A stretch of DNA of 64,000 nucleotides from Lachnospiraceae bacterium (GTDB lineage: Bacteria; Bacillota; Clostridia; Lachnospirales; Lachnospiraceae), in assembly GCA_016283275.1 (NCBI GenBank), contig JAEEMP010000125.1:62001-126000 (forward strand), read 5' to 3'. The position numbers were made by a program, and so were the translations under genes. Below, piece by piece: positions 26,284 through 34,208 of the stretch. Numbering within the stretch: the first letter of the stretch is position 1; each line of letters begins with the position of its first letter. The notes beneath the pieces are model-generated. The model searched no databases. It was not told the origin of the DNA and saw only the letters and a program-made list of their open reading frames with translations.

Positions 26284-27327
26284 TTAATCATCTATCTGAT
26301 CGAGTACACGAAGATCCGACTCGAAAAGTAATTTAATATTGTTGATACCGTATTTGAGCATTGCTATTCTCTCAATACCGATACCGAATGCGATACCGCT
26401 GTAAACGTCACTGTCGATCCCGCAGTCTTCAAGGACCTTCTTGTTTACAACACCTGCACCCAGGACCTCGATCCAACCGGTTCCCTTGCAGAGTTTGCAG
26501 CCTTTTCCTTTGCACTGGAAGCAGCTGACATCAACCTCGACAGAAGGCTCCGTAAAGGGGAAATACGAAGGACGAAGTCTTGTGCTTGTACCTTCACCGA
26601 AAATTTTCTGCACAAAAAGATCGAGCATACCTTTAAGATCGCAAAGTGTTATACCCTTATCGACAACAAGACCTTCCATCTGAGAAAACATCGGTGAATG
26701 CGTTGCATCATCGTCGGAACGGAAAACCTTACCGGGAGATATGATCTTGATCGGAGGCTTATTCTCTTCCATGACATGGACCTGACCGGAACTAGTCTGG
26801 GTACGGAGCAAAAACTCCGGGCTTAAATAGAATGTATCCTGCATATCTCTTGCGGGATGGTCTTTAGGTATATTAAGAGCCGTAAAGTTATAATAATCGG
26901 TCTCTATCTCTCTTCCTTCGTAGATATTAAAGCCCATGGAACCGAATATATCGACAAGCTGATTTCTCACCTGGGTGTTCGGATGAAGATTGCCCTTCTT
27001 TTGCATCTTTGCGGGCATGGTAACATCTATTTTTTCGCTTTCGTAACGCTTTTTAAGCTCGGCTTCCTTAAGTTTCTTCTCAAAACTTTCAAACTCTTCG
27101 GTAGCCCAGTTCTTTATCTCATTTACCTTCTTACCGTATTCGGCTTTAAGTTCGTTGGGGATCTTGCCCATTTCTCTCATAAGCGAACCGATCTTACCGG
27201 TCTTTGAGTCCATAATGCTCTTTTTGTACTCAAAAGCGCCCTGGGAACTTTCTATCTTTTTTAATTCTTCGGTGATCTCCTGCCTTATATTTGACAGTTT
27301 CTCGGTTAACTCGTTAAGGTCAGCCAT
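26284..27327 (-). CDS. pheS: Phenylalanine-tRNA ligase alpha subunit
   Basis: The start is the ATG at 27327 ([11 protein letters not shown], 347 residues), with AGGAGG 7 bases upstream. An upstream in-frame ATG lies in the leader terminator and is rejected. An N-terminal coiled coil that binds tRNA (about 1-90) precedes the class II core with [25 protein letters not shown] (motif 2 region) and [14 protein letters not shown] (motif 3). It charges tRNA-Phe together with PheT. It is preceded by a leader with a consensus promoter and an intrinsic terminator. Confidence 0.97.
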   Translation of the reverse strand: MADLNELTEKLSNIRQEITEELKKIESSQGAFEYKKSIMDSKTGKIGSLMREMGKIPNELKAEYGKKVNEIKNWATEEFESFEKKLKEAELKKRYESEKIDVTMPAKMQKKGNLHPNTQVRNQLVDIFGSMGFNIYEGREIETDYYNFTALNIPKDHPARDMQDTFYLSPEFLLRTQTSSGQVHVMEENKPPIKIISPGKVFRSDDDATHSPMFSQMEGLVVDKGITLCDLKGMLDLFVQKIFGEGTSTRLRPSYFPFTEPSVEVDVSCFQCKGKGCKLCKGTGWIEVLGAGVVNKKVLEDCGIDSDVYSGIAFGIGIERIAMLKYGINNIKLLFESDLRVLDQIDD

Positions 27328-27349
27328 AATATACCTCCTGATGATAAAT

Positions 27350-27380
27350 AAAAAATCCCGTGGCTTCATAAACCACGGGA
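27350..27380 (-). terminator. Attenuator-like terminator in the pheST leader
   Basis: On the minus strand TCCCGTGGT and GCCACGGGA form a nine-base stem (27356-27380) followed by TTTTTT. It sits between the promoter at 27438-27466 and the pheS start at 27327. It therefore ends transcription before pheS unless bypassed. A weaker alternative hairpin (27378-27399) overlaps its 5' arm by three bases. Confidence 0.8.
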
Positions 27381-27437
27381 CGTAACTTTCTTTATGTCCA
27401 ACGCATATAATACTTACGCATCTTCACAGCCATTGAG

Positions 27438-27466
27438 ATTATACCTTCTCACATGTTAGTTGTCAA
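27438..27466 (-). promoter_or_regulatory. Perfect consensus promoter of the pheST operon
   Basis: TTGACA (27461-27466) and TATAAT (27438-27443) are separated by exactly 17 bases on the minus strand. Transcription should start near 27431-27433, giving a leader of about 105 bases. The -35 box directly follows the yihY stop codon. Confidence 0.88.
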
Positions 27467-27469
27467 ACC

Positions 27470-28366
27470 TTATTCTTCAAGACTTTCGCCCTGATACTTA
27501 ACCGGCTTGCGTCTCATGTTTTTGTCTATGACCAGAAAAACGGGTCTGAAATACTTATTTAAGTTGGCTCCTACAAAGACAAGATACATACAGAAATAAA
27601 GCCATACACACATGACCATTATCGTTGCAAAACTGCCGTACAGGCTGAACGCACTGAAATTCTCGACATAAAGCGAAAAAAGATACGAAAACAGCGTCCA
27701 TGTCACAGCAGTAAAAAACGCCCCGAAAAGCTGAACCCGCATCCTTATCTTTGCATAGGGAAGGATCGCATACAAAACGGTAAACACCACGGTCATAAGC
27801 ACGATCGTGATTACCGACCTGAACAGAACGAGAATATTGAAAACATATGATAACCGGGGAAAATATCCCACAAGGATGTTCTTTCCGATCTTACCGTATA
27901 CCATAAGCGTAAGATACACTATCATGGCCGCAAGAAAGATAAGCGTATATAACGAAGAAAGAAGCCTTGTGAGCAAAGGGTTTCTTTTATCTTCCACATG
28001 CTCAATGGCGTTAAGCCCCGTTATAAGTGCATTGACACCCTTACCTGCCGACCAGACGGTCGCGATTATGGATAAGGAGATCACTCCGATCGATTTATCG
28101 TACACTTCGGAAACAAGCGAAACCAAAAGACCGCCTACCGACGTCGGGATCTCTCTGCTTATGATATCGATAAGATCCGATTCTTTGAGCGGCGTGTACG
28201 GAATGATCGAACATATTAATATCATCATGGGAATTATTGAGAGAAAAATAAAAAAAGCACAGCTTGCGGCATGCGAACTTAAATTATCGACTTTTGCCCT
28301 GTATGCGAAATCTTTGAGAATAAGTTTTAACTTGGAATTATTCGAACTCTTACGGTTCTCTTTCAT
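27470..28366 (-). CDS. YihY/UPF0761-family integral membrane protein
   Basis: The start is the ATG at 28366 (MKENRKSSNN, 298 residues), with GGGG about 9 bases upstream. A longer open frame upstream runs through a structured RNA gene and is not coding. Six hydrophobic segments and the family signature AASCAFFIFLSIIPMMILICSIIPYTP and GSFATIMVMCVWLYFCMYLVFVGANLN are present (quoted in part). The family was once called RNase BN by mistake; its function is not settled. It ends with a basic-acidic cytoplasmic tail. Confidence 0.85.
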   Translation of the reverse strand: MKENRKSSNNSKLKLILKDFAYRAKVDNLSSHAASCAFFIFLSIIPMMILICSIIPYTPLKESDLIDIISREIPTSVGGLLVSLVSEVYDKSIGVISLSIIATVWSAGKGVNALITGLNAIEHVEDKRNPLLTRLLSSLYTLIFLAAMIVYLTLMVYGKIGKNILVGYFPRLSYVFNILVLFRSVITIVLMTVVFTVLYAILPYAKIRMRVQLFGAFFTAVTWTLFSYLFSLYVENFSAFSLYGSFATIMVMCVWLYFCMYLVFVGANLNKYFRPVFLVIDKNMRRKPVKYQGESLEE

Positions 28367-28404
28367 CTTAACGATCCCCAAATAAACCAAAAAACTTATA
28401 AACC

Positions 28405-28607
28405 AAAAAAGGGCGGCGTACGCACCCTTTTTTAATGGGCCCAAAATGAGGTCCTGTCTTTTGACTCCTAGCTCATTCGCCAGGTGGGTGACCGCACATC
28501 GGCTTCTGCCGTCCACTCGAAGGAGGCTTGACATCCACCGATAGATATAGGAATCCCGTTTAAAGTAACTGTAGGTTCAAAAATAACAGGTTCCAGCATT
28601 TCAGGTT
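28405..28607 (-). ncRNA. ssrS: Probable 6S RNA (structured ~203-base RNA with own promoter and terminator)
   Basis: The RNA runs from about 28607, seven bases after a TATAAT, to a strong terminator whose AAAAAAGGG/CCCTTTTTT arms end at 28405. Read by eye, the ends pair over a distance. CCTGAAATG near the 5' end pairs with CATTTTGGG near the 3' end, and an inner GG and CCTGT pair with ACAGG and CC. GATTCCTA pairs with TAGGAGTC and GGTGG with CCACC. This gives a long rod with one large internal bubble, which is the 6S architecture, and the length fits. 6S RNA binds the sigma-A holoenzyme. The family name is inferred from structure; that it is a non-coding transcript is firmer. Confidence 0.68.
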
Positions 28608-28613
28608 AACTGT

Positions 28614-28642
28614 ATTATACCAAATGACCTATTAAAAAACAA
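28614..28642 (-). promoter_or_regulatory. Promoter of the 6S-like RNA
   Basis: TTGTTT (28637-28642) and TATAAT (28614-28619) are separated by 17 bases on the minus strand, immediately after the truA stop codon. Confidence 0.7.
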
Positions 28643-28645
28643 TTA

Positions 28646-29389
28646 TCAATATTCAACTTCCATAAGACAAAGTCCCTGAGCCGGTGCGGTAACCCCCGCA
28701 AGCTTTCTGTCCCTTGCATTTATAAGCTCCGTCATGCTTTCGGGCGTCCTTTCATGATACCCTACCTCAAGGAGCGTTCCCGTAAGGATACGTACCATAT
28801 GCTGCAAAAAACCCGTACCGTGAAAAGTAAGATAAAGATACTCGCCTTTAACGGAGATATCTATCTTATCCACAAGCCTCACGGTTGATTTTTTCATCCT
28901 CGGATTTGCACAAAAAGATGCAAAATCATGCTCTCCGATGAGTAACTTTGCCGCCTTTTCCATTGCATTTACATCCGGGCACTTATCAAGGACATATACG
29001 TATTTTCTGTCAAAAACGGGCTTGGACTTACCTATGTAGCAGGTGTACCTGTATGTCTTACCGACAGCCTTGTACCTTGAGTGAAAGCGTTCGGATGCAA
29101 ATCTCACTTCGATGACCGCAATATCTTCGGGAAGGTATCGGTTTACATAATCCATTATCCCGGTCTCGGAAAGATCGGTCTCAAGGAACGCGTTGGCAAC
29201 CATTTTCTTTGCATGCACGCCGGCATCCGTTCTGCCCGCTCCTATCACCTCAACATCTTTTCCTTCAAGCTTTGAAAGAACGCTTTCTATCTTGCCCTGA
29301 ACAGTCCATTCTGTATCGGGCTGGTGTTCCCAGCCCTGATACCTGGTCCCGTCGTATGAAATTATGAATTTAACGTTTCTTTTCGCCAT
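28646..29389 (-). CDS. truA: tRNA pseudouridine(38-40) synthase
   Basis: The 247-residue enzyme has the TruA start ISYDGTRYQGWEHQPD and the catalytic Asp55 in GAGRTDAGVHA. Its C-terminal motif FHGTGFLQHMVRILTGTLLEVG is also typical. It modifies uridines 38-40 in the tRNA anticodon arm. It starts one base after the pepP-like gene ends, so the two are translationally coupled. The 6S-like RNA promoter begins right behind its stop. Confidence 0.97.
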   Translation of the reverse strand: MAKRNVKFIISYDGTRYQGWEHQPDTEWTVQGKIESVLSKLEGKDVEVIGAGRTDAGVHAKKMVANAFLETDLSETGIMDYVNRYLPEDIAVIEVRFASERFHSRYKAVGKTYRYTCYIGKSKPVFDRKYVYVLDKCPDVNAMEKAAKLLIGEHDFASFCANPRMKKSTVRLVDKIDISVKGEYLYLTFHGTGFLQHMVRILTGTLLEVGYHERTPESMTELINARDRKLAGVTAPAQGLCLMEVEY

Positions 29390-29390
29390 A

Positions 29391-31184
29391 TTATAAGGGT
29401 CTTGTCTGTTCTTTAAGCCATTTTCTCTCGGTTTCGTTTAAGAATCTGTATGTCTTTTGATAAACCTTCTTGTGATAATCGTCGATGCGCTTTATATCTT
29501 TTTCTGAAAGGTATTTCTTATCAAGCGCTTCCCTGTCGATCGGTATCCATGTAAGCTGTTCAAACTTCATAAACTGACCGCCCGATGTTTTTTCGGCCTT
29601 AACCGAAAGAAGCATGTTCTCGGTCCTTATTCCGTGGCTTCCCTCAATGTATACACCGGGTTCATCCGACATAAGCATTCCGTCTTCCAAAACAGCCTCA
29701 TTGACATCGGGATTGTACTTCCATCTTATCCCGTGAGGTCCCTCATGAACGTTTAAGATATAACCGATGCCGTGTCCGGTACCGCATTTATAGTCGATCC
29801 CTAGCTCCCAGAGAGGAAGTCTTGCAAGTATATCTACGTTTCTTCCCGTACAACCGTATAAGAATCTTGCATCGGCAAGCGCAAGCATACCTGCCGCAAC
29901 CTTTGAAAAGTGCAGCTTCATCTCATCGGTGATCGGTCCCAATACAAAGGTTCTTGTAACATCCGTTGTACCGTTCTCATACTGTCCGCCGGAATCTACG
30001 AGAAGAAAGTTTTCGGGTTTTAAATAAGCGAAGTTTTTCTTAGTGGCACTGTAATGCATCATTGCCGCATTCGGGCCGTATCCTGCGATGGTGGGAAAAG
30101 AAAGTTCTATAAAACCTTTAACCTTACTTCTTAAGCCGTCGATCTTATCGGCTGCGTCAAGTTCCGAAAGTTTTTCTTTTCCGATCGTATTTTTGAGCCA
30201 ATACATAAATTTGATCATGCATACGGAATCGGTCACACATATCTCTCTTATATGCTTAAGTTCAGTCTTATTCTTAACGGCTTTCATGTAGGTCGTGGGA
30301 TTGGCCATGTTCAATATCTCGCTTCCCTTACCCGCACACATAAAAGCGGCGAAGCTTACGCTGTTTTCTTCAAGCATCAGTTTTTTCTTTACGGAAAACT
30401 CACTTAAGAATTTAAAGAAATCGTCGTAATCGATAACAGTGACACCTACTGAATCAAGGTAAGTCCTGATCTTTTTTGTGACTACGCATTCCCTTAAGAA
30501 AAGATATGCTTCTTTTTCCGTGACCATCATATACGAAAGAAAGACAGGATTACACTCTATATCGTTTCCTCTCATGTTCGTAAGCCATGCTATATCATCG
30601 AGTTTTGAAAGAAGGAGTGCACCCGCATCGGAATCCCTGAGCACTTTTCTGACCCTTTTAAGCTTGGATGTACAGGATTCCCCGGTCGTCTCGTCCTTTA
30701 AGATATAAAGAGGTGCGTCCGGAAGCGAAGGTCTGTCCTTCCAAAGTTTTGCGGCCGTATCGTCTTCAAAGTTAAGCTTTGCTTTGTTGGATTCAAGGAT
30801 CTTCTTTATCTTTTTGCCCAGACTTGTGGAGACGCATCGTCCGTCAAAAGCAAGCGTCATTCCCTTTTTTACGTTGGCCTTTATAAATTCGGTAACCGTG
30901 GGAACACCTTCCTCGCCCATGCGCATAAGATTTATCGTGGTGCCTTTAAGCTCGCCCTCGGCCTGAATAAAATAGCGGCCGTCGGTCCACATGTATGCGC
31001 TGTCCTTGTCAAGCAAAAGATACGCATTGTCCCCGGTAAAGCCGCTGAAATGCTCCCGTACTTTGAAATAGTCCGATACATATTCCGAAGAATGATAATC
31101 GTCGGATGTCATAAAGTACCAGTCGATCTTAAGATCGGCCATCGCCTTTCTGAGCTCGCCGATCCTTTTTAATACTTCGTTCAT
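29391..31184 (-). CDS. Xaa-Pro aminopeptidase (M24B family, long three-domain form)
   Basis: The 597-residue protein has two creatinase-type N-terminal domains (about 1-300), a C-terminal pita-bread metallopeptidase domain, and a small C-terminal region typical of long aminopeptidase P. The dinuclear metal ligands can be placed: LLVDSGGQYENGTTDVTRTF (two Asp), GTGHGIGY (His) and DEPGVYIEGSHGIRTEN (two Glu). It cleaves N-terminal residues preceding proline. It lies between deoC and truA with gaps of 5 and 1 bases. Confidence 0.93.
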   Translation of the reverse strand: MNEVLKRIGELRKAMADLKIDWYFMTSDDYHSSEYVSDYFKVREHFSGFTGDNAYLLLDKDSAYMWTDGRYFIQAEGELKGTTINLMRMGEEGVPTVTEFIKANVKKGMTLAFDGRCVSTSLGKKIKKILESNKAKLNFEDDTAAKLWKDRPSLPDAPLYILKDETTGESCTSKLKRVRKVLRDSDAGALLLSKLDDIAWLTNMRGNDIECNPVFLSYMMVTEKEAYLFLRECVVTKKIRTYLDSVGVTVIDYDDFFKFLSEFSVKKKLMLEENSVSFAAFMCAGKGSEILNMANPTTYMKAVKNKTELKHIREICVTDSVCMIKFMYWLKNTIGKEKLSELDAADKIDGLRSKVKGFIELSFPTIAGYGPNAAMMHYSATKKNFAYLKPENFLLVDSGGQYENGTTDVTRTFVLGPITDEMKLHFSKVAAGMLALADARFLYGCTGRNVDILARLPLWELGIDYKCGTGHGIGYILNVHEGPHGIRWKYNPDVNEAVLEDGMLMSDEPGVYIEGSHGIRTENMLLSVKAEKTSGGQFMKFEQLTWIPIDREALDKKYLSEKDIKRIDDYHKKVYQKTYRFLNETERKWLKEQTRPL

Positions 31185-31189
31185 GTCAT

Positions 31190-31837
31190 TTACCCTTCCA
31201 ATATTGATATTGCTGAACTTGTACCGAGTCTGTCGGCACCGAGTTCCATAAATCTTTCCATATCGTCCCTTGTACGGATCCCGCCTGCGGCTTTGATCTT
31301 AACATCGGGGCCTATGTTTTCCTTAAACAGTTTAACGTCTTCAAAAGTTGCTCCGCCCGTACCGAAACCGGTTGAAGTCTTGATATAATCCGCTCCGGCC
31401 TTTGTGACAACTTTACAAAGCTTTATCTTTTCTTCTTCGGTCAGATAACACGTTTCGATTATGACCTTTAAGATATGGTCGCCGCACGCGTTCTTTATCT
31501 CTTTGATCTCGTTTAAGATCTTGTCAAAATCACCGTTCTTTGCATCATTGATGTTAATGACCATATCCACTTCGCCGGCTCCGTCTTCTATGGCACAGAC
31601 CGCTTCCGTGACTTTAGCCTTTGTAACGCTGTATCCGAGCGGGAAACCTATAACGGTACAGATATTTATCCTGTCGCCGTAAGTATCGTGTATACGCTTA
31701 ATGTAGCACGGCGGAACACAAACAGAAGCCGTCTTGTATTTTACGGCTTCATCGCATAGTTTCTTTATGTCTTCCCATGTTGCAAACGCTTTAAGCTGAG
31801 TATGATCCACATGTGCATAAAGTTCACTGTTTGTCAT
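31190..31837 (-). CDS. deoC: Deoxyribose-phosphate aldolase
   Basis: The 215-residue class I aldolase has the Schiff-base Lys in DYIKTSTGFGTGGAT and family motifs VDHTQLKAFAT, CTVIGFPLGYS and VKAAGGIRT. It splits deoxyribose 5-phosphate to glyceraldehyde 3-phosphate and acetaldehyde in nucleoside salvage. Its start overlaps the end of the upstream small membrane protein by 4 bases. Confidence 0.96.
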   Translation of the reverse strand: MTNSELYAHVDHTQLKAFATWEDIKKLCDEAVKYKTASVCVPPCYIKRIHDTYGDRINICTVIGFPLGYSVTKAKVTEAVCAIEDGAGEVDMVININDAKNGDFDKILNEIKEIKNACGDHILKVIIETCYLTEEEKIKLCKVVTKAGADYIKTSTGFGTGGATFEDVKLFKENIGPDVKIKAAGGIRTRDDMERFMELGADRLGTSSAISILEG

Positions 31838-32181
31838 TTTTTCTCCATTCCGAACAAAAACCTGTTCTGGGCTTTAACTGTCATAACTCCGAAAATGATG
31901 ATCGCTATAAAAAAGACGACATCACAGATGATCGAAACAAGCGAAAGCGAGGTGACGAAATTGCTTGCCACAGATACTGCGGTTATTATGATTATCGACG
32001 CTTCAAGACAAAACAGCCTCGGGACCATATAATTTATATAACCCTCTTTATCCTTGGCGTTTTCGGCATTTATCCTGTTATTCACCAAAAAGGGTGGTAT
32101 CTCACGGGTTCTTTTCATCTTGACCGTAAGATAGAACAGATAAATCGCATATATTACGAAAATGATCTCAAGAACGTTCAT
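31834..32181 (-). CDS. Small membrane protein of unknown function
   Basis: The 115-residue protein has three hydrophobic stretches (about 3-20, 60-80 and 85-103) separated by a charged segment containing NNRINAENAKDKEGY. I do not recognise the family. It overlaps the response regulator gene by 14 bases and deoC by 4, so it is certainly in the same transcript, and it may be a membrane partner of that regulator. Confidence 0.7.
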   Translation of the reverse strand: MNVLEIIFVIYAIYLFYLTVKMKRTREIPPFLVNNRINAENAKDKEGYINYMVPRLFCLEASIIIITAVSVASNFVTSLSLVSIICDVVFFIAIIIFGVMTVKAQNRFLFGMEKK

Positions 32182-32548
32182 TCTTTAATGCCCTTTCTAT
32201 CCTAAGAACCATATCCTCGGGATCGAAAGGCTTTCTGATAAAGTCTTTGGCACCGAGTTCAATGCCCTTTACCTCGTTTTCCTCCTGATTGTCGCCCGAA
32301 AGAAAGATAACGGGGATGCTGTTGAATTTTTCGTCGCTTGAAAGTTTTGAGAAAACGGTAAAACCGTCCATCTGCGGCATCTTGATATCCAAAAGGATCA
32401 GGTCGGGACGGGCCTTTTCAAGTATCTTAAAGACCTGCTCTCCGCTCTTTGCCATGGACAGGATATAGTTTTCTTTTAAAACCTCACCGATATACCTTAA
32501 GTTCGTGGTCACATCATCCACGATAAGAATATGTTTCTTGCTTTTCAC
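32168..32548 (-). CDS. Single-domain response regulator (CheY-like receiver)
   Basis: The 126-residue protein is a receiver domain only. The acidic pair is D11/D12, the phosphorylation site D54 lies in LILLDIKMPQMDG, the switch Ser is in IFLSGDN, and the conserved Lys is in FIRKPF. No output domain follows, and no histidine kinase is nearby. It lies between thrC (12 bases) and a small membrane protein, an odd place for a signalling gene. It may act by protein-protein contact. Confidence 0.92.
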   Translation of the reverse strand: MKSKKHILIVDDVTTNLRYIGEVLKENYILSMAKSGEQVFKILEKARPDLILLDIKMPQMDGFTVFSKLSSDEKFNSIPVIFLSGDNQEENEVKGIELGAKDFIRKPFDPEDMVLRIERALKNERS

Positions 32549-32560
32549 CTTCTACCTCGA

Positions 32561-34045
32561 TCACCTTAAACCCATGTTGTTTAAAACATAATCCCTCATA
32601 CCTTCGCGTTTGCAAACAGTATCATGAATGACTTTTGCATCGCGTATCTCCTCAATAGCGGGAGGAATATCAACATTTGCCTTTTCGGAAAGGATGTTGA
32701 TAAGTTCAAAATCTTCACCGTCTTCGTACTTTTTGTCGATCGCCTTAAGTACCGAACGGGCAAATTTAAACGGGCTTGCCGTCGAAGCTATGACTGTGAC
32801 CGTCTTATCGCCGGTATCATGTACATACTTATCGTAAGCGGCTGCGGCAACGGCTGTATGTGTATCGATTATATAACCCGTATTCTCGTACAGAGATCTT
32901 ATCTTCCCCGAAGATTCGGCCCAGTCGGCATATTCGCCCACGAAACTGTCCATGAATTCCTTCATGTCGGCCGTGATCTCATATTTCCCTTCTTTAGCAA
33001 GGCTCTCCATGAGCTTTTTGTTCTTTTGGGCATCGCATCCGGCCGACATATAGATAAGTCTTTCAAGATTTGATGAAATAAGGATATCCATCGAAGGGGA
33101 ATCCGTAAGGATAAACTGTCTGTTCTTGTCGTAAACGCCCGTCTTAAAGAAATCGAACAAAACCTTGTTGTCATTCGAGGCGCAGATAAATGTCTTGATC
33201 GGAAGTCCCGATCTCTTGGCAAAGAACGCTGCGAGAATGTTTCCGAAGTTTCCTGTGGGAACACATACGTTTATCTCATCGCCGGGACGGATACGCCCGT
33301 TTTTAACAAGTCGTCCGTAAGCAAATACATAATATGCGATCTGAGGAACAAGTCGTCCTATGTTCATCGAATTGGCGGATGAAAATGCAAATCCCGCATC
33401 GGCCATTTTCTTACGAAGATCCGCGTCTCCGAATATTGCCTTGACTTCGGACTGACAGTCATCAAAATTTCCGTCAACGCCAACCACAAAAGTATTATTG
33501 CCATTCTGTGTGACCATCTGAAGTTTCTGTACGTTGGAAACACCGTCTTTGGGATAAAAAACAATGATGCGCGTACCCGGAACATCCGCAAAACCCGCAA
33601 GAGCCGCCTTCCCGGTATCACCGCTCGTAGCGGTCAGGATAACAACTTCCTTATCGGATCTGTTCTTCTTTACCGCTGTTGTAAGAAGATGGGGCAGGAT
33701 CGATAAAGCCATATCCTTAAAAGCGATCGTGGGACCGTGGAAAAGTTCAAGATAATAAGCCTTGTCCGCTTCTGCCATCGGCACTATCTCTTCGGTATCA
33801 AACTTACTGTCGTAAGCCTTATCGATACAGTCCTTAAGTTCATCTTCGGTATAATCGTCAAGATAACCTTTCATAACGGCAAAGGCCGTTTCCTTATAAT
33901 CCATATCGGCCAGTTCTTCAAGACTTACAGGAAGAGTGGGAAACTCACTCGGCACAAAAAGACCTCCGTCATCGGAAAGGCCTTTAAGTACGGCCTCGGA
34001 CGCCGTAAGCCTTATGGAAGAATCTCTGGTACTTGAATAATACAT
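32561..34045 (-). CDS. thrC: Threonine synthase
   Basis: The 494-residue PLP enzyme converts O-phosphohomoserine to threonine. The start MYYSSTRDSSIRLTASEAVLKGLSDDGGLFVP and the PLP Lys110 in HGPTIAFKDMALS are diagnostic of the long bacterial/yeast ThrC type. The glycine-rich phosphate loop TATSGDTGKAAL supports this. It is the first gene of a probable operon with the response regulator, membrane protein, deoC, pepP-like and truA genes. Confidence 0.96.
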   Translation of the reverse strand: MYYSSTRDSSIRLTASEAVLKGLSDDGGLFVPSEFPTLPVSLEELADMDYKETAFAVMKGYLDDYTEDELKDCIDKAYDSKFDTEEIVPMAEADKAYYLELFHGPTIAFKDMALSILPHLLTTAVKKNRSDKEVVILTATSGDTGKAALAGFADVPGTRIIVFYPKDGVSNVQKLQMVTQNGNNTFVVGVDGNFDDCQSEVKAIFGDADLRKKMADAGFAFSSANSMNIGRLVPQIAYYVFAYGRLVKNGRIRPGDEINVCVPTGNFGNILAAFFAKRSGLPIKTFICASNDNKVLFDFFKTGVYDKNRQFILTDSPSMDILISSNLERLIYMSAGCDAQKNKKLMESLAKEGKYEITADMKEFMDSFVGEYADWAESSGKIRSLYENTGYIIDTHTAVAAAAYDKYVHDTGDKTVTVIASTASPFKFARSVLKAIDKKYEDGEDFELINILSEKANVDIPPAIEEIRDAKVIHDTVCKREGMRDYVLNNMGLR

Positions 34046-34168
34046 ATTTACTACCTCACTTAAAAATATCCAAATATAAAGATATACGAAAATTCACGAC
34101 AATTCAATAGAGACAGCGCAAAATTGTTAAGTTTGTTATCAATATCATTCTATTTTACTTATTTACGC

Positions 34169-34196
34169 AAAAAAAGCGGAGGCATGCGCCTCCGCT
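34169..34196 (-). terminator. Intrinsic terminator of cstA
   Basis: AGCGGAGGC and GCCTCCGCT (34175-34183 and 34188-34196) pair around a four-base loop, followed on the minus strand by seven T residues, 12 bases after the cstA stop codon. Confidence 0.9.
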
Positions 34197-34208
34197 TGAT
34201 AGTTTGCA

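Noticed and set aside
27330-27470. T-box riboswitch upstream of pheS
   Set aside because: The leader is only about 105 bases and lacks the conserved AGGGTGGNACCGCG antiterminator sequence and stem I; only a plain terminator is seen.
28366-28534. N-terminal extension of the YihY-family protein (56 extra residues)
   Set aside because: It would be translated from within a structured RNA and its terminator; the ATG at 28366 has a better ribosome site and gives the family-typical length.
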